Source: Flavobacterium denitrificans DSM 15936
GTDB taxonomy: Bacteria; Bacteroidota; Bacteroidia; Flavobacteriales; Flavobacteriaceae
Assembly: GCF_000425445.1 (NCBI RefSeq)
Contig: NZ_AUDL01000004.1
Span: 186,001 to 250,000, forward strand
Reading direction: 5' to 3'
Length of the DNA: 64,000 nucleotides
Below the pieces are notes generated by a model, which was not told the origin of the DNA, made no database searches, and worked only from the letters and a program-made list of their open reading frames with translations. Shown in pieces: positions 25,106 through 32,430 of this stretch. Positions within the stretch are counted from its first letter, which is position 1. Each line of letters begins with the position of its first letter. Made by a program: the position numbers and the translations under genes.

Positions 25106-25783
25106 GTGGGAAGTAAAAATAAACTAAAAAGATTCAGAGAAAACGAAACATTTCAAAACGTTTTTCAACCAACCAGAGAAGAAGTTGTAGGCGATTTAAT
25201 GCCTTTAAGAGGAAAATGGAATTCTGATTTCTTTAAAAATGATAATCCATTAGTTTTAGAATTAGGATGCGGAAAAGGTGAATATTCTGTTGGATTAGCA
25301 GAAAAATATCCAAACAAAAATTTTATCGGAATTGATATTAAAGGCGCTCGCTTCTGGAGAGGTGCTAAAACCGCTGTTGAAAACGGACTTCATAATGTGG
25401 CTTTTGTTCGAACTCAAATCGAATTGATCAATCATATCTTTGCTGAAGGCGAAGTAGACGAAATCTGGATTACTTTCCCAGATCCACAAATCAAATACAA
25501 AAGAACAAAACACAGAATGACAAATTCTGAGTTCTTGAAACTATACAAAAAAATCCTGAAAAAAGACGGTGTCGTAAACTTAAAAACCGACAGCGAATTT
25601 ATGCACGGCTACACGCTTGGATTGCTTCATGGCGAAGGACATGAAGTACTTTATGCCAACCATAATGTTTACAAAAACGAAGGAAGTCCAGAAGTCGTAA
25701 CTTCAATTCAGACATTTTACGAAAAACAATATTTAGAAATTAACAAGGCAATTACGTATATTCGTTTCAAAATTAAGGACTAA
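25106..25783 (+). CDS. trmB: tRNA (guanine-N7-)-methyltransferase
   Basis: 225 residues. It adds the m7G46 of tRNA using SAM. Motifs are VLELGCGKGEYSVGLAEKYP for SAM binding, FIGIDIKGARFWRGAKTA, and IWITFPDPQIKYKRTKHRM. I take the GTG at 25106 (reading GSKNKLKRF next) as start: related proteins begin at this residue, and a TAATTTTG promoter box at 25080-25087 overlaps the other candidate start, TTG at 25085. The next gene, a LysE-type exporter, follows 43 bases later and may share the transcript. Confidence 0.93.
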   Translation: MGSKNKLKRFRENETFQNVFQPTREEVVGDLMPLRGKWNSDFFKNDNPLVLELGCGKGEYSVGLAEKYPNKNFIGIDIKGARFWRGAKTAVENGLHNVAFVRTQIELINHIFAEGEVDEIWITFPDPQIKYKRTKHRMTNSEFLKLYKKILKKDGVVNLKTDSEFMHGYTLGLLHGEGHEVLYANHNVYKNEGSPEVVTSIQTFYEKQYLEINKAITYIRFKIKD

Positions 25784-25826
25784 CCTTGATTTTGAAACTT
25801 TTATCCTAACCGATTTTAATTACTAA

Positions 25827-26465
25827 ATGACTTACCTTACGCCATTACTTTCAGGTTTTATTGCCGCTGCGATTGGAACAATTCCGCCAGGATTGCTCAA
25901 CATGACAGCAGCCAAAATAAAAATGAAAGAGGGAAAAAAGAATGCTTTGTCATTTGTAGTCGGTGCTGTTTTTGTTATTTTTTTCCAAGCTTTTGTTGCG
26001 GTATTATTTGCTCGTGTAATAGATAATCGTCCAGATGTTGTAACGCTTTTACGTGAAGTTGGTTTTGTCATTTTTTCGATCTTAACCATTTACTTTTTAT
26101 TTTTTGCCAAAGATCCAGTAGCAAAGAAAAAAACGAAAATCAAAAAGAGCAGCAAAAAAAGCCGTTTCTTTCTCGGAATGTTGCTTTCTGGATTGAATTT
26201 TTTTCCAATTCCGTATTACGTTGTTGTAAGCGTAACACTGGCCTCATACAATCTTTTTGTATTTGAAAACACCGTTATTCTAACATTTGTATTGGGTTCT
26301 GTTCTTGGCGCTTTCGGAATTTTATACAGCTACATTGCTTTCTTTGGAAGAATCGAAAAGAAAACAGATTACTTTATGCGCAACATGAATACTATTATCG
26401 GAAGTATTACTGGTTTAGTAGCTGTTGCAACGCTTTTTAATATTTTGAATTATTATTTCGGATAA
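25827..26465 (+). CDS. LysE/RhtB-family exporter
   Basis: 212 residues with about six membrane helices. The LysE-type start GTIPPGLLNMTAAKIKMKEG matches the conserved helix-1 turn, followed by a polar Lys-rich cytoplasmic loop (KKKTKIKKSSKKSRF) in the middle. These transporters expel amino acids or related metabolites. No substrate can be assigned. Confidence 0.85.
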   Translation: MTYLTPLLSGFIAAAIGTIPPGLLNMTAAKIKMKEGKKNALSFVVGAVFVIFFQAFVAVLFARVIDNRPDVVTLLREVGFVIFSILTIYFLFFAKDPVAKKKTKIKKSSKKSRFFLGMLLSGLNFFPIPYYVVVSVTLASYNLFVFENTVILTFVLGSVLGAFGILYSYIAFFGRIEKKTDYFMRNMNTIIGSITGLVAVATLFNILNYYFG

Positions 26466-26475
26466 AGATTAGTTT

Positions 26476-26586
26476 GCCACGAATTACACTAATTTCCACG
26501 AATTAGTTTTTAGATTCATATAATTAATAAAAATCGGACAGATTAAGACAATTTAATAATTTGTGAAAATTAGCGTAATTTGTGGC
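26476..26586. repeat. Palindromic repeat, family B
   Basis: GCCACGAATTACACTAATT on the left; AAAATTAGCGTAATTTGTGGC on the right. The centre is AT-rich. It lies immediately before the start of the alkyltransferase-like gene (26602). Confidence 0.85.
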
Positions 26587-26601
26587 TAAGAAAACGAAAC
26601 T

Positions 26602-26928
26602 ATGGCTGAGGAAAATTTTTTCGAAAGAGTTTATGCTGTTGCAAGACAAATTCCCTATGGAAAAGTGACTTCTTATGGCGCAATCGCAAAAGCTTTAGGA
26701 ACTGCGCGTTCTGCACGTATGGTCGGCTGGGCAATGAATGCTTCTCACAATATGGATGATATTCCAGCACACAGAGTCGTAAACCAAAAAGGACTTTTAA
26801 CCGGTAAATTCCATTTTGACGGAACCAATTTAATGCAGCAACTTTTAGAAAATGAAGGCGTTAAAGTTGTAGACAACCAAATTGTAGATTTCGAAAAACA
26901 CTTTTGGCAACCTGAAATTGATTTTTAA
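26602..26928 (+). CDS. Alkyltransferase-like protein (MGMT family without the active Cys)
   Basis: 108 residues, the C-terminal DNA-binding domain of O6-methylguanine methyltransferase only. YAVARQIPYGKVTSYGAIA supplies the recognition helix and ARMVGWAMNAS the arginine-finger region. The acceptor motif PCHR is PAHR here (IPAHRVV), so it cannot take the alkyl group. Such ATL proteins bind O6-alkylguanine and hand the lesion to nucleotide excision repair; that is knowledge from other ATLs. Neighbouring genes are not repair genes. Confidence 0.92.
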   Translation: MAEENFFERVYAVARQIPYGKVTSYGAIAKALGTARSARMVGWAMNASHNMDDIPAHRVVNQKGLLTGKFHFDGTNLMQQLLENEGVKVVDNQIVDFEKHFWQPEIDF

Positions 26929-27098
26929 ACCATATAAGTTATATAAGTTCATATTAAGTTTGATGTGATTTACTTTGTCATTGAATCTCGCAAAGTCGCG
27001 AAGTCGCAAAGCTTATTTTTAAATTTTCTTTGCGACTTCGCGACTTTGCGAGAGATTTTTGCGCAACACATAAAATGAACTTATATGACTTATATGGT
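26929..27098. repeat. Nested palindrome: family E around family C
   Basis: ACCATATAAGTTATATAAGT begins directly after the ATL stop codon and pairs with ACTTATATGACTTATATGGT-type text ending 8 bases before the histidine kinase stop. Inside is a second palindrome TCTCGCAAAGTCGCGAAGTC/GACTTCGCGACTTTGCGAGA (26986-27054). It fills the whole convergent gap and probably ends both transcripts. Confidence 0.85.
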
Positions 27099-27106
27099 TC
27101 ATTTTT

Positions 27107-28456
27107 TTAAATCAGGCAAATCACAAAACTCGTTTTATCTTCATCGGTTTGATAGCTTAAGTAACCGCCGTGCGCTTCGATGATATTTTTTGAAAGTGTT
27201 AAGCCGATTCCTGCGCCGTCTTTTCTTGTAGTAAAAAACGGAAGAAAGACTTTATCTTGAATTTCAGAAGGAATCCCTTTTCCGTTATCAGAAATGGAGA
27301 TAAAAAAGCGGTTATTTTCAGTGTAACTTGAAACAAACATCTTCTTATCTGTTTTTTCTTTTAACGCATAAATACTGTTGGTAATCAAATTAATAATTAC
27401 TTGTTCCATTTGGTTTTTATCGATCAAAATAGAACGCGAACTGTGAATATCATTAATCAACTCGATATTTTCAGATTTCAAAATCGGACTCATCACTTTA
27501 AGACAATCGTCAAAAAGTTCTTTTATTGGTGTCATTACTTTTGTTGGCGTTGGCAACATGGCCAATTTGCGGTAATTTTCGACAAAAACCTGCAAATGAT
27601 CGCTTCGATTTATAATCGTAGAAATACTGCTTTTTATATCATCAAAATCATCTTCTTCTAGTTTTTCCTGATCGACAATATGGAGTAAATTTTGCGAAAG
27701 CGCACGAATTGGCGTTAAGGAATTCATCAATTCATGCGAAATAATTTTCATCAAATTAATCCAAGCTTCTTTTTCTTTTTTCTCAATAACGCGCTGAATA
27801 CTATCTAATAAAATGATAAAATATTCTTTGTTATAACTTTGCGTTCTTGAAGTTTGAAGCATAAAAGTCTGCAAATCCTGTTCTTCAATTTTTATCGAAA
27901 TTGCCGATTTTAATTCACTGAATTCTGTTTTCTCAATTTCCAAACAAAGCGCGGGAAGGTAATTTTTAAGGTATTTCCAATGGCTTACTTTTGGCACTTT
28001 AAACATATCCGAGAAGCAATCGTTCATCAAGAAAATATTCCAATCATCATTTTCTTTTTCCAAAATCAGAGCTGCAGTATCAATATTGTTCAAAAGCGAA
28101 CGATAAATCAATTCTTTTGATGTTTGTTCTTGTTGTTGCACTTTCAATGTTTCATACAAAAGATACAAACTCTCAAAATTGTCTCTTCTATTCTCTTCGG
28201 GAAAATTGGTGGTGAAATCATTTTTCAAGATTGAAAACAACGTTCTGTCATAAAACTGCAATTGATTTTTGACATAGAAATACATTTCAGCCAACATTAT
28301 AAAAACAAAAACGCCAACCAAAATCGCATTGTAATAAAACATTTTATAAATCAGAAAAACGCAGAAAAAAAAGAGCATCATTACAAATAAAACTCTCACA
28401 AACAAAGCGTTATAAAATTTCCAGTTTTTCATTTTTTTTATTTTTTTTCTTGCCAC
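27107..28456 (-). CDS. NtrY-like sensor histidine kinase
   Basis: 449 residues. Two membrane helices within about 15-65, a PAS-like middle at about 110-210, a dimerisation/phosphoacceptor helix IISHELMNSLTPIRAL (His in SHELMN) and a full ATPase domain: N box NLITNSIYALKE, G1 SDNGKGIP, F region FLPFFTTR, G2 GAGIGLTLSK. HELxNxLTP is typical of NtrY-type kinases. It lies downstream of and in line with the response regulator gene (245 bases, repeat-filled), so they form one pair. The stimulus is unknown. Confidence 0.93.
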   Translation of the reverse strand: MARKKIKKMKNWKFYNALFVRVLFVMMLFFFCVFLIYKMFYYNAILVGVFVFIMLAEMYFYVKNQLQFYDRTLFSILKNDFTTNFPEENRRDNFESLYLLYETLKVQQQEQTSKELIYRSLLNNIDTAALILEKENDDWNIFLMNDCFSDMFKVPKVSHWKYLKNYLPALCLEIEKTEFSELKSAISIKIEEQDLQTFMLQTSRTQSYNKEYFIILLDSIQRVIEKKEKEAWINLMKIISHELMNSLTPIRALSQNLLHIVDQEKLEEDDFDDIKSSISTIINRSDHLQVFVENYRKLAMLPTPTKVMTPIKELFDDCLKVMSPILKSENIELINDIHSSRSILIDKNQMEQVIINLITNSIYALKEKTDKKMFVSSYTENNRFFISISDNGKGIPSEIQDKVFLPFFTTRKDGAGIGLTLSKNIIEAHGGYLSYQTDEDKTSFVICLI

Positions 28457-28507
28457 TCCCGATAACTATCGGGATAAAATGATTAAGATAATTTTGTTGA
28501 TGTAATT

Positions 28508-28581
28508 CTCTCGCAGATTCTGCAGATTTGGCGGATTAAATTAAATTCCCTTTTATCTGCTAGATCTGCAGAATCTGCGGT
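28508..28581. repeat. Palindromic repeat, family A
   Basis: CTCTCGCAGATTCTGCAGAT/ATCTGCAGAATCTGCGG. In the same gap lie a one-base variant of family D (28457-28474) and a third copy of the CCGAGCGATAGCGAA word (28626-28652). Confidence 0.8.
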
Positions 28582-28700
28582 AAACTAAAAATTAAGACAA
28601 AGCAAAAATCCCTTTAATCTGTGACCCGAGCGATAGCGAACAGGCGAAGCAAATCTGTGGCTCAAAAAAATCTTGATTCTTGGCTCTTTCTTCTTTTCCT

Positions 28701-30044
28701 TTAATTCTTCAAATCGTATTTCTCAATTCTCCTGTACAAAGCCGCTCTTGATAATCCTAATTCTTCAGCAGTTTTTGAGATATTTCCGTGATGTTTGAAA
28801 AGTGCTTTTTCAATTGCTGTTTTTTCCAATTCAGATAACGGATTTTCGTCATTTTCCTGAATTTCCTCAAAATCCAAAATATCCAAATCATGAACCGAAA
28901 TAGTATTGTTGTCGGCCAAAATTAGCGCGCGCTCAATCTTATTTTCCATTTCACGAACATTTCCTTTCCACGGATATTTTTCTAAATATGGCGCAGCATT
29001 TTCTTCAAATCGCCAGTTTTCTTGATTGTATTTTTCTGCAATTTGCTCCAAAACAAAATTTGCCATCGGAACAATGTCTTCTTTTCGTTCGCGCAAAGGC
29101 GGTAAATTAATTTCCATAGTATTGATTCGGTACAGCAAATCTTCTCTAAAAATCTTATTTTTTACTTCGGCCTTAATATCATTATTGGTTGCCGAAATAA
29201 TTCGAACATTCAAAGGTCTTGCTTTGCTTTCTCCCAAACGCGTCACTGTTTTTGTCTGCAAAACGTGCAATAATTTTGACTGCAAATGAAGCGGAATATT
29301 ACCAATTTCGTCCAAGAAAATAGTACCGTTTTGCGCATTTTCAAAGCGCCCTGGAGTATCGGTTTTAGCATCGGTGAACGCACCTTTTACGTATCCAAAA
29401 AGTTCACTTTCGAATAAATTATCGCTCAAAGAACCTAAATCAACATGCACAAAAGGTTCATTCTTTCGCTCTGAATGTTGATGAATGAATTCTGCAAAAA
29501 CATATTTTCCAGTTCCGTTTTCGCCTAAAATCAAAACATTGGCGTCTGTTTTTGCCACTCTTTCGGCAATAGAATACGCTTGTTTTATTTTTTGAGAAGT
29601 TCCAACAAAATATCTTTTCTCGACTTTTTCAACAATTGGCTTTTTACTATTTTTTCGGCTTTCGGCGACAGCCTTATCAATTATTTCAAGTAACTTTTCG
29701 TTGTTCCAAGGTTTTAAAACATAATCAAAAGCGCCCATTTTAATTCCTTCGACTGCGGTATCAATTTTACCAAAAGCCGTCATTAAAATCACAATGGTAT
29801 TGGGAGAAAGTGTTTTGATTTCTTTTAGCCAATGAATTCCTTCGCGCCCATCTTCAAAACCAATTCGGTAATTCATGTCGAGCAAAACCACATTTATTTC
29901 ATTTTCATTCAAAATTGAAATAATTTGTTTCGGACTACTAGTGGTAAAAATGGTTTCAAAATATTTTTTCAGAATCATTTTTGCCGAAAAGAGAATTTCT
30001 TCTTGATCGTCAACAATTAATATTTGAGCTTGTTTTTTTCTCAT
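28701..30044 (-). CDS. Sigma-54-dependent NtrC-family response regulator
   Basis: 447 residues from the ATG at 30044 (MRKKQAQILIVDDQEE); the longer reading starts inside the divergent promoter region. Receiver domain with phospho-Asp in VVLLDMNY, sigma-54 AAA+ domain with Walker A GENGTGK, sigma-contact loop GAFTDAK, Walker B TIFLDEIGNIP, and a Fis-type HTH at the end (NISKTAEELGLSRAALYRR). The usual GAFTGA appears as GAFTDA. A sigma-54 promoter lies in the divergent gap ahead of the export operon, so that operon is its probable target, along with itself. Confidence 0.94.
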   Translation of the reverse strand: MRKKQAQILIVDDQEEILFSAKMILKKYFETIFTTSSPKQIISILNENEINVVLLDMNYRIGFEDGREGIHWLKEIKTLSPNTIVILMTAFGKIDTAVEGIKMGAFDYVLKPWNNEKLLEIIDKAVAESRKNSKKPIVEKVEKRYFVGTSQKIKQAYSIAERVAKTDANVLILGENGTGKYVFAEFIHQHSERKNEPFVHVDLGSLSDNLFESELFGYVKGAFTDAKTDTPGRFENAQNGTIFLDEIGNIPLHLQSKLLHVLQTKTVTRLGESKARPLNVRIISATNNDIKAEVKNKIFREDLLYRINTMEINLPPLRERKEDIVPMANFVLEQIAEKYNQENWRFEENAAPYLEKYPWKGNVREMENKIERALILADNNTISVHDLDILDFEEIQENDENPLSELEKTAIEKALFKHHGNISKTAEELGLSRAALYRRIEKYDLKN

Positions 30045-30158
30045 GTTGATTTTTTTTGTCCGGTTTTGAACGGTCAACTGTTCATTATCGAACACTACTT
30101 TTTTTAAGTGTTTTTTAAAGCTTCTTTAAAATCAATACTTTACAAATAATAAATTTTA

Positions 30159-30173
30159 TGGCACAGTATTTAC
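30159..30173 (+). promoter_or_regulatory. Sigma-54 promoter of the ABC export operon
   Basis: TGGCAC (30159-30164, GG at -24) then AGTAT and TTAC (-12 GC reads AC). Ideal is TGGCAC-N5-TTGCA. It sits 30 bases before the ATG of the adaptor gene, with partial inverted repeats upstream (GAACGGTCAACTGTTC near 30067 and GTTCATTATCGAAC near 30080) that could bind the adjacent NtrC-type regulator. The one-base -12 deviation is the main doubt. Confidence 0.7.
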
Positions 30174-30202
30174 CTATTGATTATCAGTAAAATATTAAAA
30201 AA

Positions 30203-31447
30203 ATGGACAAGGTAATTCCTCGTAAAAATAGAAAAATTAGATATCTCACAATAGCAATTGGAGTTTTTTTAGCCTTGGGCACAATCATCTTTTTTTCTTT
30301 TAATACCAAAAGAAGCTTGAATGTAAAAGCCGAAGAACTTTCAATCCAAAAAGTTGAAAAAGCTTTTTTTGAAGATTTTGTGGTTTTTCAAGCAAAAGTC
30401 GAACCTTTGAATGTCATGCTGGTAAACGTTACAGAAGGAGGATCAGTAAAAGAGATTTTTGTTGAAAACGGCGCAATGGTAACAAAAGGACAATCACTTG
30501 CTCGTTTATACAACCCAAATACAGAGTTGAATTACTTGACTCAGGAAACTGCAATTATTGAGCAAATCAACAATTTGAATACCGGAAAACTAAATATTAG
30601 AAATCAGGAATTGAATTTAAACAAAGATTTGGTTTTGATCGAGCATGATTACAACGACGCCAAAAGATTATATGATATGAATTCGAAATTGTATGACAAA
30701 GATGTGATTTCTAAAAACGACTGGAATACTTTTAAAGAAAGTCTTCGCTTTCAAGAAGAACGAAAAAGAACCATTCAGCAAAGTATTCAGAAAGAAAAAC
30801 AATCCAATCAAGTTCAGATTTCGCAAATCAATCGCTCGATTCAGACTATGGAAAAAAGTTTGGAAATTTTAAGAAACAACAAAAAGAATTTCCTGATTAC
30901 AGCTCCAGAAACAGGTCGGTTAACTTCTTTTGAACCTGTTTTAGGAAAATCATTTCAAGCTGGTGAAAGTATCGGAAAAATCGATTCAAAACGTGGATAC
31001 AAACTTGCTGCCGATGTAGATGAATTTTATTTAGAAAAAGTTCGTGAAGGTTTAAAAGGCCAAGTTGAATTTAAAGGAAAAAATCTTGAAGTTATTGTCA
31101 CCAAAGTAATTCCAGAAGTAAAAAGCGGGCACTTTACAGTAGAATTGGCTTTTACATCTAAAGAAAATATCGTGCTACAAGACGGACTTAGTTTTGGCGT
31201 AAAACTGATTTTATCTGAAAGAAACAAAATACTGGTGCTGCCAAAAGGAAGTTTTAACCAAGAAACCGCAGGAAAATGGATTTTTGTAGTAAAAGGAAAT
31301 AAAGCCGAAAGAAGAAATATAAAATTAGGAAGAGAAAATCCGTCGTATTATGAAGTTCTTGAAGGATTAAAAGAAGGCGAATCTGTAGTTACGTCATCGT
31401 ATTCAGATTATAAGGATATTGAGGAGCTTTCAATTAGTAATGAATAA
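30203..31447 (+). CDS. Periplasmic adaptor of an ABC exporter (MacA/HlyD type)
   Basis: 414 residues. One membrane helix at about 11-32, then a lipoyl half (MLVNVTEGGSVKEIFVENG), a long coiled-coil hairpin at about 105-225 with Gln/Asn/Lys-rich helices, the second lipoyl half (FLITAPETGRLTSFEP) and barrel domains to the end (VLPKGSFN, GLKEGESVVTSSYSDYKD). It is the first gene of a unit with an ATPase and an 810-residue permease, so it probably couples that exporter to an outer-membrane channel, as MacA does; no channel gene is in the unit. Confidence 0.9.
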   Translation: MDKVIPRKNRKIRYLTIAIGVFLALGTIIFFSFNTKRSLNVKAEELSIQKVEKAFFEDFVVFQAKVEPLNVMLVNVTEGGSVKEIFVENGAMVTKGQSLARLYNPNTELNYLTQETAIIEQINNLNTGKLNIRNQELNLNKDLVLIEHDYNDAKRLYDMNSKLYDKDVISKNDWNTFKESLRFQEERKRTIQQSIQKEKQSNQVQISQINRSIQTMEKSLEILRNNKKNFLITAPETGRLTSFEPVLGKSFQAGESIGKIDSKRGYKLAADVDEFYLEKVREGLKGQVEFKGKNLEVIVTKVIPEVKSGHFTVELAFTSKENIVLQDGLSFGVKLILSERNKILVLPKGSFNQETAGKWIFVVKGNKAERRNIKLGRENPSYYEVLEGLKEGESVVTSSYSDYKDIEELSISNE

Positions 31448-31449
31448 AT

Positions 31450-31525
31450 GTTTCAAGTTCGAAGTTTCACGTTTCAAGTTTTGCGCAACGAAACAACCTG
31501 AAACTTCAAACCTGAAACCTGAAAC
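31450..31525. repeat. Palindromic repeat GTTTCAAGTTCGAAGTTTCA (family F)
   Basis: Left arm GTTTCAAGTTCGAAGTTTCA; right arm AACCTGAAACTTCAAACCTG with another CTGAAAC. The relative at 62230-62297 uses the same words in different order. Confidence 0.75.
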
Positions 31526-31596
31526 AAATAAAAATAATCATCATTTCAATCATCAATCAAAAAACGTAATTAACAACATTTAAAACCTTAACAAAA

Positions 31597-32304
31597 ATGA
31601 TAACGATTCAAAATTTAACCAAAGTTTTTAGAACGGAAGAAGTAGAAACATCAGCATTGAGCGGTATTTCTTTAGAAATTAAAAAAGGGGACTTTTTAAC
31701 TATCATGGGGCCTTCAGGTTGTGGAAAATCGACTTTATTAAACATCATTGGGCTTTTAGACAGCGCTACTGATGGAAGTTATAAATTATTAGACCAAGAA
31801 ATGATTGGTCTTAAAGAAAAAGGAAGAGCGCAGGTTCGCAAGGAAAATATCGGATTCATTTTTCAGAATTTCAATTTGATCGACGAACTTTCTGTTTATG
31901 ACAATATCGAATTGCCTTTGCTTTACAACAACGTAAAAGCATCAGAAAGAAAACAAAAAATTGAAGCTATTGCCGAGAAATTGAATATTTCACATCGTTT
32001 GAAACATTTCCCGCAACAGCTTTCAGGAGGTCAGCAACAAAGAGTTGCCGTTGCGAGAGCTTTGGTTAATGATCCAAAAATCATTCTTGCCGATGAGCCA
32101 ACAGGAAACTTAGACAGTAAAAACGGTAACGAAGTAATGGAACTTTTAACCGATTTGCACGCAAAAGGCGCAACAATTTTGATGGTAACCCACTCAGATT
32201 ATGATGCTTCGTTCTCACAAAGAACCATTCATATGAAAGACGGTGTGATATTCTCTGAAAAATTAAATCAGAGAAATGTAGATGTTTTTATGGACGCTAA
32301 ATAA
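31597..32304 (+). CDS. ABC exporter ATPase (MacB/LolD type)
   Basis: 235 residues. Walker A GPSGCGKST, Q loop FIFQNFNLID, signature LSGGQQQRVAVARAL, Walker B IILADEPTGNLD, H-loop MVTHSD. The sequence class is that of the MacB/LolD/FtsE family, which works with FtsX-fold permeases and moves material out of the inner membrane by mechanotransmission. It lies between the adaptor and the permease, with a 23-codon gene between it and the permease. Confidence 0.95.
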   Translation: MITIQNLTKVFRTEEVETSALSGISLEIKKGDFLTIMGPSGCGKSTLLNIIGLLDSATDGSYKLLDQEMIGLKEKGRAQVRKENIGFIFQNFNLIDELSVYDNIELPLLYNNVKASERKQKIEAIAEKLNISHRLKHFPQQLSGGQQQRVAVARALVNDPKIILADEPTGNLDSKNGNEVMELLTDLHAKGATILMVTHSDYDASFSQRTIHMKDGVIFSEKLNQRNVDVFMDAK

Positions 32305-32311
32305 GAGAAAA

Positions 32312-32383
32312 ATGGTAAAATTTATCGTAGCAGCAATTGTAATTCTGGTAGAATTTGTCTGCAAAATATGGGCTTTAATTTAA
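32312..32383 (+). CDS. 23-residue membrane peptide
   Basis: An ATG 7 bases after the ATPase stop opens a 23-codon frame. The product starts MVKF and continues with IVAAIVILVEF, one hydrophobic helix interrupted by Glu14 and followed by Cys17 and Trp20. It is too short for standard gene finders. It has an A-rich leader like its neighbours and lies inside the operon, so it may be a small membrane subunit or regulator of the exporter. Chance occurrence is possible. Confidence 0.45.
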   Translation: MVKFIVAAIVILVEFVCKIWALI

Positions 32384-32430
32384 AACACTAATCGGGTTGA
32401 AAAACCTAAATAACTACAAAAACTAATACC

